Positions 16,500 through 25,252 of a DNA stretch of 64,000 nt are shown here, in pieces. Source of the DNA: Nocardia coubleae NBRC 108252 (GTDB lineage: Bacteria > Actinomycetota > Actinomycetes > Mycobacteriales > Mycobacteriaceae); the NCBI RefSeq assembly GCF_001612805.1, contig NZ_BDBD01000018.1, positions 527,037 to 591,036 on the forward strand. Reading direction: 5' to 3'. A program made the translations under genes and the position numbers. Position 1 is the stretch's first letter. Each line of letters begins with the position of its first letter. The notes under the pieces were generated by a model. It did not search any database and was not told where the DNA came from. It saw only the letters and a program-made list of their open reading frames with translations.

Positions 16500-16504
16500 C
16501 GCAC

Positions 16505-17710
16505 CTACTTCTGAGCTGGGAGTATGCGGCGGACGATGAGGCCGGCGAGGAGCGCCCAGAAGGCGCCGCCGATCCCGAGCAGCGTGGTGCCGGAGGCGGC
16601 CACCAGGAAGGTGACCAGGGCGGCGAGGCGGTCGCCCGGATCGGTGAGCGCGGCGGAGAGGGAAGCGGCGAGCGTGGCGAGCAGTGCCAGGCCCGCGACG
16701 GTTTCGAGGGTGCCCGCGGGGGCGGCGGCGATGAGGGTGACCAGGGCGGCGGAGGCCAGGCCGAGGACCAGGTAGGAGGCGCCCGCGGTGGCCGCGGCGA
16801 TCCAGCGGCGCTTCGGGTCCGGGCTCGCGCTCGGGGCGGCGGCGAGCGCGGCGCTGATGGCGGCGAGGTTGATGGCGTGACCGCCCGCCGGGGCACCGAG
16901 GACGGTGCCGATCCCGGTGACGAGCATGGCAGGCCGCCACGGCACCTGGTAGTCGAAAGAACGCATCACGGCGACGCCGGGGATGTTCTGCGAAGCCATC
17001 GTGACGATGTAGAGCGGAACGGCGATGCCGATGATCGCCTGCCAATGCCATTGTGGGGCAGTCAGTTCCACGGTGGGGATCATGGCGGACAGGTCGAGGT
17101 GCCGGTCGGCGACCACGATGTCGATGCCGGTGCCGACGGCCGCCGTCGCGAAGGCCACGAGCACCGCCCACTTCGGTGCGTACCGTTGCAGAACCAGCCA
17201 CACCACGATCACCGGAACCACCACGGTGGGCGAGGTACGCAACGCCTGTACCGGAGCCAGGCACAGCGGAACGAGCACGCCGGCGAGCATGGCCTGCGCG
17301 ATCGGCACCGGAATCGCCGCGACCAGCGAACCGAGCCGCTGCCACAGGCCGGTGACGACGATCAGCACGCCCGTCACAGCGAACGCCGCGACCGCGCCGG
17401 GCCATCCACCGGCTACCAGGCCAGTGCTCACCAGCAGCGCCGCGCCGGGTGTCGACCAGGCAAGGGTGATCGGAATCCGGTACCGGAAACTCAGCAGCAG
17501 GATGCCGATGCCCTGCGTGAAACACAGCACGAGCAGACCCGACGCCGCCTGTGCCGGACTCGCCCCCACTGCCCGCAACCCGCTCAGCACCACCGCGAAG
17601 GAACTGGTGAACCCGACCAGCGCGGTCACCGCGCCCGCACCGAGCGGCTGACCTATCCCGGCCGGTTTCTCGGTGACATCGGGCGACGAACTGGTGGAGA
17701 CCTGCGACAT
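16505..17710 (-). CDS. BenE-family benzoate/H+ symporter-like transporter
   Basis: 401 aa, the usual BenE size, with about 12 membrane segments starting at GAVTALVGFTSSFAVVLSGL. The family-specific segment (SFRYRIPITLAWSTPGAALL) is present, as is the later GGHAINLAAISAALAAAPSA region. The ATG at 17710 has a GGCAGGATT ribosome site and was preferred over a long upstream extension that crosses the palindromic element. No aromatic-degradation genes are nearby, so benzoate is only the family's reference substrate. It is divergent from the sulfurtransferase gene. Confidence 0.9.
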   Translation of the reverse strand: MSQVSTSSSPDVTEKPAGIGQPLGAGAVTALVGFTSSFAVVLSGLRAVGASPAQAASGLLVLCFTQGIGILLLSFRYRIPITLAWSTPGAALLVSTGLVAGGWPGAVAAFAVTGVLIVVTGLWQRLGSLVAAIPVPIAQAMLAGVLVPLCLAPVQALRTSPTVVVPVIVVWLVLQRYAPKWAVLVAFATAAVGTGIDIVVADRHLDLSAMIPTVELTAPQWHWQAIIGIAVPLYIVTMASQNIPGVAVMRSFDYQVPWRPAMLVTGIGTVLGAPAGGHAINLAAISAALAAAPSASPDPKRRWIAAATAGASYLVLGLASAALVTLIAAAPAGTLETVAGLALLATLAASLSAALTDPGDRLAALVTFLVAASGTTLLGIGGAFWALLAGLIVRRILPAQK

Positions 17711-17796
17711 TCGGCAAATCCTGCCCGACGGGTCTGGGAGCGTCACCGGCCAGTAGCGCGAAACTGGCCTGATCCGGCCCGCGGTGCCGGCCGCTC

Positions 17797-17867
17797 GATC
17801 ACCACGCTCTGGTGGCGTGCGGCTCTCGGCCGTTGCCGCCACCGGAACGTGGTGATCGTCTGTCCAG
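17797..17867. repeat. 71-bp palindromic repeat element, copy B
   Basis: GATCACCACGCTCTGGT (17797-17813) is identical to the left arm of copy A (6819-6889). The right arm ACCGGAACGTGGTGATC (17841-17857) differs from copy A at two positions. The 27-bp centre has the same length as in A but mostly different sequence, with its own pairing bases (GGCG/CGCC). The tail GTCTGTCCAG also resembles A. It lies between divergent gene starts, so it is not a transcription terminator. Confidence 0.7.
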
Positions 17868-17961
17868 CTTCCCTCCGATGCGTGGGGTGCCGTTTCGGGT
17901 GTGGGTGGTCGGGGAGTGCGTAGGGTGGCGGCGGGGGACGGACCGGGAGTGAGGAGTTGGC

Positions 17962-18780
17962 GTGGGTGCGGTGCTGATTTCGGCGGCCGAGCTTCGGGAG
18001 GAGCTGGCGGCGAACAAGATTCACCTGTTGGACGTGCGGTGGGCGCTCGGGGATCCGGACGGTCCGCAGCACTATCTCGACGGGCACATTCCGGGCGCGG
18101 TGTTCGTCGACCTGGAGACCGAACTGGCCGCCGCACCGTCACCGGCCCGTGGCAGACACCCTTTGCCCGACCCCGGAACCTTCGAGAAGTGCGCCCGCAG
18201 CTGGGGGCTCGGCACTGATGAGCCCGTGGTCGTCTACGACGCGACCGGCGGCATGGCGGCGGCCCGCGCGTGGTGGCTGTTGCGCTGGGCCGGTGTCGAC
18301 AACGTGCGCATTCTCGACGGTGGGCTGCCCGCCTGGACCGCGTCCGGCGCGGAACTCGCGACCGGTGCCGAACCCGACCCGACCCCCGGTGACCTGGTCG
18401 TTCGCCCCGGCGCGCTGCCCGTGATCGATGCGGACGCCGCCGCGAAATGGTCGGGTGTCTTGCTCGATGCCCGCGCGGGCGAACGTTTCCGAGGCGAGGT
18501 GGAACCGGTCGATCCGCAGGCCGGTCACATTCCCGGCGCTGTCAGCGCACCGACCGCTGAAAACCTGTACCCCACAGGGCATTTCCGCACCGTCGAGGAA
18601 TTGCGCGAGCGCTTCGCCGAGTTCGGTGACGGACCGGTCGCGGTCTACTGCGGTTCCGGCGTCACCGCTGCGCACGAAATCGCGGCCCTGGCCATCGCCG
18701 GGATCGACGCGGCCCTCTACCCGGGGTCCTGGTCGCAGTGGTCCAACGACCCGAAGCGTCCGGTGGTGACGGGCGCCTGA
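17962..18780 (+). CDS. Sulfurtransferase (tandem rhodanese, SseA-like)
   Basis: 272-aa two-domain rhodanese. The inactive N-terminal domain (residues ~1-130) has LLDVRWALGDPDGPQHYLDG and HIPGAVFVDLETEL. The catalytic domain ends with the active-site loop AVYCGSGVTAAHE; the cysteine is about residue 230. The CGSGVT(A) loop is of the 3-mercaptopyruvate sulfurtransferase type rather than the CRKGVT of thiosulfate rhodanese. It would move sulfane sulfur from mercaptopyruvate to cyanide or thiol acceptors. The start is GTG 17962 with GGAGTT upstream. It is divergent from benE and converges on the HNH gene. Confidence 0.92.
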   Translation: MGAVLISAAELREELAANKIHLLDVRWALGDPDGPQHYLDGHIPGAVFVDLETELAAAPSPARGRHPLPDPGTFEKCARSWGLGTDEPVVVYDATGGMAAARAWWLLRWAGVDNVRILDGGLPAWTASGAELATGAEPDPTPGDLVVRPGALPVIDADAAAKWSGVLLDARAGERFRGEVEPVDPQAGHIPGAVSAPTAENLYPTGHFRTVEELRERFAEFGDGPVAVYCGSGVTAAHEIAALAIAGIDAALYPGSWSQWSNDPKRPVVTGA

Positions 18781-18795
18781 CAGCGCCGGCATCCA

Positions 18796-19479
18796 TCAAG
18801 GACACGTGCGGTCGATGTCGTGGAGGGCGGCGTTGTCGGCGGCGGTGATCGGTAAGTCGTAGGCGACGGCGACGGTGAGGTACTTGGCGGCGTAGAAGCA
18901 GTGGTTGGGCCGGGCGGGTGGCAGCCATTCGCCAGGCGTGTCGTCGCCTTTGGACTGATTGGTCGCCTTGCCCGTGGCCAGCAGATTGACCGAGAGGTCG
19001 TTGGCGAAGCGCAGACGGCGTTCCGGTGGCCAAGCGTGTGCGCCCATGTCCCACGCGGCGGCGAGCGGATAGACGTGGTCGATCTGGATGTCGCCGCCCT
19101 CGGACTTGCGGAAAGCGATATCGGTGCCGGTGTAGGGGTCGGTGAGCACGCCCTCCACCACCACGCAGCGACCCCGGCGAACCACATCGCGCAGCTGGGC
19201 GGCCAGCACGTTGTTGCGGGTGTCGCAGCCGTCGTGACCGCCGGGCGCGTCGGTGTCGTCGGACCAGGCCGGACCGAACACACAACCCTGCCCGGCTTTG
19301 CATCCACGTTCGTACCCGCCGGGGTGCGGTCGCGCATCGATCACGCGCACCTGATCGAGCAGCGCGTTCACCTCTGCCCGCGTCGGACTACCCGGCGCGG
19401 GCGCGACCGGTTCGGGCGCCAGCACCCCGCAACCCGTGCACGCGAGCACCAGCAGGACCAGCCACGCGAGTCTCCCCAT
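18796..19479 (-). CDS. Exported HNH nuclease-family protein (DUF1524-like), possible lipoprotein
   Basis: 227 aa. It begins with a hydrophobic signal (MGRLAWLVLLVLACTGCGVL) in which VLAC could serve as a lipobox, so the protein is probably exported and perhaps lipid-anchored. The rest has the HNH/GmrSD-C-terminal pattern: IQIDHVYPLAAAWDMGA with the catalytic His, VNLLATGKATNQSKGDDTPG, and a closing CFYAAKYLTVAVAY. Conserved cysteines (GCKAGQGC, GCDTRN, RGRCVVVEG) would form disulfides outside the cell. The family is found in many actinomycetes as presumed secreted DNases. The start codon follows a TACAAC -10 by 6 nt with no ribosome site, a leaderless arrangement. Confidence 0.88.
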   Translation of the reverse strand: MGRLAWLVLLVLACTGCGVLAPEPVAPAPGSPTRAEVNALLDQVRVIDARPHPGGYERGCKAGQGCVFGPAWSDDTDAPGGHDGCDTRNNVLAAQLRDVVRRGRCVVVEGVLTDPYTGTDIAFRKSEGGDIQIDHVYPLAAAWDMGAHAWPPERRLRFANDLSVNLLATGKATNQSKGDDTPGEWLPPARPNHCFYAAKYLTVAVAYDLPITAADNAALHDIDRTCP

Positions 19480-19485
19480 GCACAG

Positions 19486-19491
19486 GTTGTA
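19486..19491 (-). promoter_or_regulatory. Leaderless-type -10 box of the HNH gene
   Basis: Minus strand GGCTACAACCTGTGCATG: TACAAC at 19486-19491 is 6 nt from the ATG, as at the NCS2 permease (11433-11438). Fourteen consecutive bases, GGCTACAACCTGTG, are the same at both genes. Confidence 0.55.
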
Positions 19492-19518
19492 GCCGACCCC
19501 ACCGACAACTTCGCCGTA

Positions 19519-19881
19519 CTACAACCAGGCGCGCGCCAGGATGTCGTCTGCCGCGAGCTCGGCGGCATGTGGCGGGAACCGGGTGGCCGCGATCGAGGAG
19601 ATGTGGGTGCCGTCGTGGCCGATCAACCACGAACCACCCCGGTCCTCGCACTCGGCGATCTTGGCGAACACGGTGAGCAGGAAGGTGATGGAATCGCGCG
19701 GGTCGGCCGTGTGGGCCAACCGCTGGGATTCACCGGGCCGGGACAGATCGATCCATACGCCGGACTGACCGTCCAGGCGCATGCCGACGATCTTCCCGGC
19801 ATCGACGAACGTGAACTTGCGCCGCTCCCACGGGGTGGTGGGGGTGTAGCTCTGCTCGAGAACCTGGAGCAGAATCGTCAT
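19519..19881 (-). CDS. Hypothetical protein, 120 aa
   Basis: I do not recognise this protein. The start at 19881 (MTILLQVLEQSYTPTTPWER) has a good GGAGGG ribosome site; longer readings run antisense into the helicase gene. It has mixed alpha/beta character with no membrane segment. Notable stretches are FTFVDAGKIVGMRLDGQSG, ITFLLTVFAKIAECEDRGGS and a closing PPHAAELAADDILARAWL. It is divergent from the SNF2 helicase gene across about 196 bp, so the two could share control. A small regulatory or immunity-like partner is possible, but nothing in the sequence shows it. Confidence 0.75.
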   Translation of the reverse strand: MTILLQVLEQSYTPTTPWERRKFTFVDAGKIVGMRLDGQSGVWIDLSRPGESQRLAHTADPRDSITFLLTVFAKIAECEDRGGSWLIGHDGTHISSIAATRFPPHAAELAADDILARAWL

Positions 19882-20077
19882 CGCTGCCCTCCGCACGCAT
19901 TCAGGGGGTTCATCGGCCGAGCCGGTTCGTGGCCGGTTCGCCTGGGTGAGTATGCAGTTGTCGCCGGTGATCTTCCGGCCGTGACCAGGGAATATCCAAG
20001 TATGTTCCGTGGGAGCCCAGAAATCCAGAGCGATGGCCGAGCGCGGGGTGTCGGTGGCTCCTGCTTGGATGGCAACC

Positions 20078-22873
20078 ATGCTGCACGGTCTGTGGTCCCC
20101 CGGTTCGGGCCTGCTGCTGTGGCACGACGGGCAACCCGTTGCGGTGGGTTCGGTGCTCGGCGACATTCTCGAGCGCGCGCGGTTCCGGCACCGCGCCGAG
20201 GTGCTCGTCGTCGACGAGGCGGGCGCAGCGGGTGGAGCCGAGGTCCGCGCGCACGCGCTCGCGCCGCCGACGGCCGCCGTCGTGCTGCGCAGCAGGCTGC
20301 CCCGCGAGCACATCTCCGGCGACCTGCGTTTCCTCGCGCACGTCGCCCGTGGCATCGAGCGTTGGGTGCGGGCCGGTCGGGTGGTGCCGCAGGTGGATCG
20401 CGCCGACGGGCAGTGGTGGGTGCGGTGGCGGCTGGTCGGCGGGCAACGTCAGCGGGCGTGGCTCGCCGAGCTGGCCACGGCCATGCCCGCCGCGTTACGG
20501 GTGGCCGGGTCGCCCGCCGGGGTGCTCGAGGACCTGGTCACCGAACTCACCGACCCGATCGCCCGCGAATACCTGAGCCACCGTTCGATGACGCACCCGC
20601 TGCTGGCGGCGCTGATGAGCGACACCCCGCTCGACGAGGGCTCCTACCGGCTGGCCGAAACCCTGTCGCAGTGGCGCGAGGGATACGCCGCCGACGAACC
20701 CGAGCTGGTCCTTCGCCTGTGCGAACCCGACGGCGAATTCACCACCGACGACGACTCGGTGGCGCTGTGGCGACTGCAGGTGTGTCTGCGTCCGGTCGAC
20801 GACGCACCGAAACCCGTTGTGCTCGATGATGATCCGGTCTTGGTGCGCACTGCCGCCGAGAAGCTGGGCCAGGCCCGCAAGGCCTACCCGCGTCTGCGTG
20901 ACCTGCCGACCGACCCGCGCGGACTCGACCTCCTGCTGCCGACCCAGGTGGTCGCCGACCTGGTCGCCCACGGCGCGCATGCGCTACAGGAGGCCGGGAT
21001 TCGCCTGCTGCTGCCGCGCGCCTGGAACATCGCCGAACCGAGCATGCGCCTGCGGGTGAGCAGCCCGGCCGCCGCCGAATCCACCGTCGGTCTGAGCGGA
21101 TTGCTTTCCTACCGTTGGGAATTGGCGCTCGGGGACATGGTGCTCACCCCGGCCGAGATGGAACGTCTGGTGCGCAGCAAATCCGATCTCGTCCAGCTGC
21201 GCGGTGAATGGGTGCAGGCCGACCATCGCGCGCTGGCGGCCGCCGCCCGGTACGTGGCGCTGCACGCCGACGACACCCCTGTCACCCTGGCCGACATGAT
21301 CGGCGAACTCGCCGCCGAACGGGTCGACAATGTGCCGGTCACCGAGGTCACCGCCGACGGCTGGGCGGCCGAACTGTTCACCGGACACGGCCATCCCGAG
21401 CCCGTTCCGGTGCCGATCGGCCTGAAAGCCCAGCTCCGCCCCTATCAGGAGCGCGGCCTTAGCTGGCTGGCCACCATGAGCCGGCTCGATTGCGGCGCGA
21501 TCCTGGCCGACGACATGGGTCTCGGCAAGACCGTGCAGGTACTCGCGCTGCTCGTGCACGAACGCGAGGCCGTCGGTCCGGTAGGGCCGACGCTGCTGGT
21601 ATGCCCCATGTCGGTGGTCGGCAACTGGCAGCGCGAGACCGAACGGTTCGCCCCGGACCTGCGCGTCCTCGTGCACCACGGCACCGATCGGCGCAAGGGC
21701 GCGGATTTCGCCGCCGCGGTCGCGGACGCGGATCTGGTCGTCACCACCTATGCCCTGCTGGCGCGCGATGCGGCGTTGCTGAGCGAACAGCACTGGGCGC
21801 GGGTGGTTCTCGACGAGGCCCAGCACATCAAGAACGCGACCACCAGGCAATCACGGGCTGCCCGCGCCTTGCGGGCCCGGCATCGCTTGGCGCTCACCGG
21901 AACGCCGGTGGAGAACCGGCTGGAAGAACTGCGTGCCCTGTTCGATTTCGCTATGCCCAAGCTGCTCGGCAGCCCGCAGTCCTTCCGCGCCCGCTTCGCG
22001 GTGCCCATCGAACGCGAACGCGACCAGCACGCCATCGACCGGTTGCGGCTCATCACCGAACCGTTCGTGCTGCGCAGGCTCAAAACCGATCCGGCGGTCA
22101 TCAGCGATCTGCCCGAGAAGCTCGAGATGACGGTGCGCGCCAACCTCACCGTCGAGCAGGCCGCGCTGTATCAGGCCGTGGTCGACGACATGCTGGAGAA
22201 GCTCAAAGACGCCAAGGGCATGGCGCGCAAGGGTGCGGTGCTCGGCGCGCTGACCAGACTCAAGCAGGTCTGCAATCATCCCGCGCATTTCCTCGGCGAC
22301 GCCTCGCCCATCATGCGCCGCGGCGGGCATCGCTCGGGCAAGCTCGCCCTGGTGGAGGACATCCTCGACGCCGTCCTCGCCGACGGCGAGAAGGCCCTGC
22401 TGTTCACCCAATTCCGTGAGTTCGGCGACCTGATCCTGCCGTTCCTCACCGAACGGTTCGGCACACCCATCCCGTTCCTGCACGGCGGGGTGAGCAAGCA
22501 GCGTCGCGACGACATGGTCACCGGATTCCAAGCCGAGGGCGGCCCGCCGTTGATGCTGCTCTCGCTCAAAGCGGGCGGGACAGGGCTGAACCTGACCGCC
22601 GCCAATCACGTGATCCACCTGGACCGCTGGTGGAACCCGGCCGTGGAGAACCAGGCCACCGACCGTGCGTTCCGCATCGGCCAGCAGCGTGCGGTGCAGG
22701 TGCGCAAACTCGTCTGCGTCGACACCATCGAGGAGCGCATCGACGAAATGATCAGCGGCAAGAAGGCGTTGGCCGACCTGGCCGTCGGGGCGGGGGAGAA
22801 CTGGATCACCGAACTCGGCACCGACGAGTTGCGTGAACTGTTCACCCTCGGGGCCGAGGCGGTGGGTGACTGA
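20078..22873 (+). CDS. helZ: SNF2-family DEAD/DEAH helicase (HelZ-like)
   Basis: About 931 aa from an ATG at 20078 with GGATGG just upstream; ATG 20069 is an alternative. The first ~430 residues are the SNF2-associated domain typical of bacterial HelZ proteins. The ATPase core follows, with motif I DDMGLGKT (about 478-485), motif II DEAQ (about 578-581) and SALTGTPVENR-like motif III. The C-terminal helicase lobe has SLKAGGTGLNLTAANHVIHL and motif VI ATDRAFRIGQ. All motor motifs look intact. Its TGA overlaps the ATG of a SWIM zinc-finger gene by one base, an arrangement also seen at Rv2101-Rv2102 in M. tuberculosis. It probably remodels or translocates on DNA or RNA-polymerase complexes; the actual job is unknown. 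Confidence 0.93.
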   Translation: MLHGLWSPGSGLLLWHDGQPVAVGSVLGDILERARFRHRAEVLVVDEAGAAGGAEVRAHALAPPTAAVVLRSRLPREHISGDLRFLAHVARGIERWVRAGRVVPQVDRADGQWWVRWRLVGGQRQRAWLAELATAMPAALRVAGSPAGVLEDLVTELTDPIAREYLSHRSMTHPLLAALMSDTPLDEGSYRLAETLSQWREGYAADEPELVLRLCEPDGEFTTDDDSVALWRLQVCLRPVDDAPKPVVLDDDPVLVRTAAEKLGQARKAYPRLRDLPTDPRGLDLLLPTQVVADLVAHGAHALQEAGIRLLLPRAWNIAEPSMRLRVSSPAAAESTVGLSGLLSYRWELALGDMVLTPAEMERLVRSKSDLVQLRGEWVQADHRALAAAARYVALHADDTPVTLADMIGELAAERVDNVPVTEVTADGWAAELFTGHGHPEPVPVPIGLKAQLRPYQERGLSWLATMSRLDCGAILADDMGLGKTVQVLALLVHEREAVGPVGPTLLVCPMSVVGNWQRETERFAPDLRVLVHHGTDRRKGADFAAAVADADLVVTTYALLARDAALLSEQHWARVVLDEAQHIKNATTRQSRAARALRARHRLALTGTPVENRLEELRALFDFAMPKLLGSPQSFRARFAVPIERERDQHAIDRLRLITEPFVLRRLKTDPAVISDLPEKLEMTVRANLTVEQAALYQAVVDDMLEKLKDAKGMARKGAVLGALTRLKQVCNHPAHFLGDASPIMRRGGHRSGKLALVEDILDAVLADGEKALLFTQFREFGDLILPFLTERFGTPIPFLHGGVSKQRRDDMVTGFQAEGGPPLMLLSLKAGGTGLNLTAANHVIHLDRWWNPAVENQATDRAFRIGQQRAVQVRKLVCVDTIEERIDEMISGKKALADLAVGAGENWITELGTDELRELFTLGAEAVGD

Positions 22874-23622
22874 TGGCCGATTTCAGTCAGTTCGGTCCGC
22901 GCAAGCCGGTGCGCGGTGGTGCGCAGGCGCGCGGTGGTTTCGGTCGCACGTGGTGGGGAAAGTCGCTGCTCGAGGCGGTGGAGAAGGTGGCCGACGCGGG
23001 CAGGCTCTCGCGCGGGCGCACCTACGCGCGGGTCGGGCAGGTGGTGAACTATCGCGTGGAGCGCGGTGCGGTCACGGCCGAGGTGCAGGGTAGCCAGCCG
23101 AGCCCGTTCACCTCCGTGTTGTCGGTGCGGCCGCTGCGCGAGGAAGAGATCGAGCTCCTGCTGGCCGAGATCCGCGAAGCGCCGGGGATGCTCGCCGAAA
23201 TCGCTTCGGGCGCACTACCACCCGCGCTCGGCCCACACCTGCTGCCGACCACCGCCGCCGAACTGGACTTCTCCTGCACCTGCCCGGACATGGGCTGGCC
23301 GTGCAAGCATGTGGCCGCCGTCTGCTACCTGCTCGCCGAACGCCTCGACGAGCAGCCGGGTGAAATCCTCACCCTGCGCGGACTCGACCTCGACACCCTC
23401 ATCGGTGGGGTCGAAAGGTCCACTCGCAGAGCTGATTCCGACGACCCCTACGGTGACCGCCTCGCCCTCCCCGACCTACCACGCATCGAATTCCACCCCG
23501 TCATCGAGGACCTCGACGCCATGGCCTTGCGCCGTGCCCTACGCATGTCGGCCGAAGACGAGCAGACCGCCGCCACCGGCCTCCGCGAATTACGTTCCCT
23601 CTACGCCGAATTCGACAGCTGA
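22873..23622 (+). CDS. SWIM zinc-finger protein, partner of the SNF2 helicase
   Basis: 249 aa. The central SWIM motif is complete: C135-x-C137 and C144-x-H146 in SCTCPDMGWPCKHVAAVC. The N-terminal half (FGRTWWGKSLLEAVEKVADA, RGRTYARVGQVVNYRVERGA) is the conserved region that precedes SWIM in this family. The C-terminal ~100 residues are acidic and helical. SWIM domains bind DNA or protein partners of SNF2 ATPases. The one-base start/stop overlap with the helicase gene means the two are co-translated and very likely form a complex. Confidence 0.92.
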   Translation: MADFSQFGPRKPVRGGAQARGGFGRTWWGKSLLEAVEKVADAGRLSRGRTYARVGQVVNYRVERGAVTAEVQGSQPSPFTSVLSVRPLREEEIELLLAEIREAPGMLAEIASGALPPALGPHLLPTTAAELDFSCTCPDMGWPCKHVAAVCYLLAERLDEQPGEILTLRGLDLDTLIGGVERSTRRADSDDPYGDRLALPDLPRIEFHPVIEDLDAMALRRALRMSAEDEQTAATGLRELRSLYAEFDS

Positions 23623-23667
23623 GTTCAGCGGGTGCCACGGCGAGAGAGGCGACCGGAACCACCGTCC

Positions 23668-24075
23668 TCAGGGCAGGTCGTACTCGAACCAGATGTGGTG
23701 GCCGCCGGTGGTGTCGACGTAGAGGGCGCCGGTGCCGGTGATGCCGGTGAGTTCGCCGGTGCCGCTACCGGGGACGATGTGGAAGAACTCGTCGGTCCGA
23801 TCGGTGCCGCCGGTGGTGGCGGAATGGACGAAGTTGAACGTACCGGACCTGCCAGCCAGGCTGCCCTCGAAGGACTCCATGGCGATGTAGGTGCCCGCAC
23901 CCGTCGACATGTCGAACGCCGAGGTGAACAGCGTGGCCGAGGTGCCCGTGATGTCGCCCGCGTAGACCTTGGTCATGTGGGCGATGCCGACCGGCAGGCC
24001 GGTGCTGATCGGCGGTTGCGGCTGCAGATCGGTCGGGTCGAAGGCGGTGAGTTCGAACGTGCCGGTCGTCTTCAT
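23668..24075 (-). CDS. DUF3224 domain protein
   Basis: 135 aa covering one DUF3224 domain, a small beta-barrel related to allene-oxide-cyclase-like folds. Characteristic stretches are MKTTGTFELTAFDPTDLQPQ, MTKVYAGDITGTSATLFTSA, the YIAMESFEGSLAGRSGTFNF block, and GTGELTGITGTGALYVDTTG near the end. The biochemical function of the family is not established. It converges with the SWIM gene and is 35 bp downstream of the amidohydrolase gene on the same strand, so the two may be co-transcribed. Confidence 0.85.
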   Translation of the reverse strand: MKTTGTFELTAFDPTDLQPQPPISTGLPVGIAHMTKVYAGDITGTSATLFTSAFDMSTGAGTYIAMESFEGSLAGRSGTFNFVHSATTGGTDRTDEFFHIVPGSGTGELTGITGTGALYVDTTGGHHIWFEYDLP

Positions 24076-24110
24076 TCCGTGATGCTAAACCGGGGCCCCG
24101 ACAAAACCCG

Positions 24111-25175
24111 TCACCCCAGGTCGATGCGGTAAACGCGAACCGCGTTACCGCCGAATATCTTCCGCAGGTCCTCGGTCGACGCACCGGCCTTGGTGAGTGC
24201 GGTCGCGACGGCGTCGACGGCCACGGGGAGGCTGGTGATCGGCTTGTCGACGGGGAAGTTCGAGCCCCAGATCAGCCGGTCGGGGCCGAACACCGACAGG
24301 GCGTGGGCGAGCATCGGACTCAGCCGGTCGACGAGCACCGACACCTGGGTCGACAACCCGCGCGGCGGGACCGGGTGGCCGAGTACCGGCATCATCAGGC
24401 CGCTCACCTTGGCGACCACATTGGGCTGGGCGGCCAGATCGGTGATGTCGTCGCGCCAGCGGTCGAAGATGTCGCGTCGCTCGCCCGCGGTCCTGCCGGT
24501 GTGTTTGCCGACCGGACCGAAGACGCCCGCGGGGGTGGCGAGGTGGTCGAGGACGATCGTCACCTCGGGAAAGCGTTCGGCCAGCGCCGTCACCTCGGGC
24601 AGCTGACCCGAGTACAGCCAGGCGTCGAAACCGAGCCCGCGCTCGGCGAGCTGACCGAAACCGTCGAGGAAGGCGGGCGCGGTGAGCAGTCCGTCGTGCG
24701 CGGCGAACGATTTCACCCCCGCATCGGGATGGTGGGCCACGTTGGCCCGGATCCCGCGCAGCAGCGGCGAGGCCGACTGATGCGCGTCGAGCGTGGGGCC
24801 GAGATCCGCGGCGGCGGGGTCGGCCGCCCCGACGATCGCGGCGAGAGCGGGTGTATCGACCCCGAACGGCAGGCTGGCCACCCACCGCGTCTCGTCGGGC
24901 GCCGAACCGGTCCACTCGGCCTCTACGTGCACGAGCCCGCGCACCGCGATCCCGCCCTGGTCGGTGCGGTAGTCGGCGGGCAGATACGGGCCGAGGTAGG
25001 CCGTGGGATCGCCGACGAACTGGAGGTCGCGGCGCGGGGTCAATTTCGCGGCCAGGTCGACCGGCAGCGGCACATATCGCAGCAGCTTGGCGTGCTTGCT
25101 GAACAGCCGAGGTGTCGTATGCGGATCCCACTGGTGGATATGCGCATCGATGATGTCGAGCCCGGTCAGATCCAT
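24111..25175 (-). CDS. Amidohydrolase-2 family metal-dependent hydrolase
   Basis: 354 aa. The N-terminal metal-binding HxH is in IIDAHIHQWDP (H12, H14). Later landmarks are GIRANVAHHPDAGVKSFAAH, a mid-barrel histidine (TIVLDHLATPAG) and the C-terminal aspartate motif DRLIWGSNFPVDKP, all standard for the ACMSD/2-pyrone-dicarboxylate-lactonase-like branch of the superfamily. It probably hydrolyses a lactone or decarboxylates an aromatic acid; the substrate is unknown. The next gene upstream on this strand is icmF, 77 bp away. Confidence 0.9.
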   Translation of the reverse strand: MDLTGLDIIDAHIHQWDPHTTPRLFSKHAKLLRYVPLPVDLAAKLTPRRDLQFVGDPTAYLGPYLPADYRTDQGGIAVRGLVHVEAEWTGSAPDETRWVASLPFGVDTPALAAIVGAADPAAADLGPTLDAHQSASPLLRGIRANVAHHPDAGVKSFAAHDGLLTAPAFLDGFGQLAERGLGFDAWLYSGQLPEVTALAERFPEVTIVLDHLATPAGVFGPVGKHTGRTAGERRDIFDRWRDDITDLAAQPNVVAKVSGLMMPVLGHPVPPRGLSTQVSVLVDRLSPMLAHALSVFGPDRLIWGSNFPVDKPITSLPVAVDAVATALTKAGASTEDLRKIFGGNAVRVYRIDLG

Positions 25176-25252
25176 GTACGTCCCATCGCCGCGCCGGCAT
25201 TGCTCCGGGAATTGTCACACGTCGGCTGCGGCGATGGTCGCATTCGGTCGCC

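Noticed and set aside
19882..23622. Helicase/SWIM pair as a DISARM-like defence island
   Set aside because: No methyltransferase, DUF1998 or nuclease partner is adjacent, and the same pair is a conserved chromosomal unit in mycobacteria.
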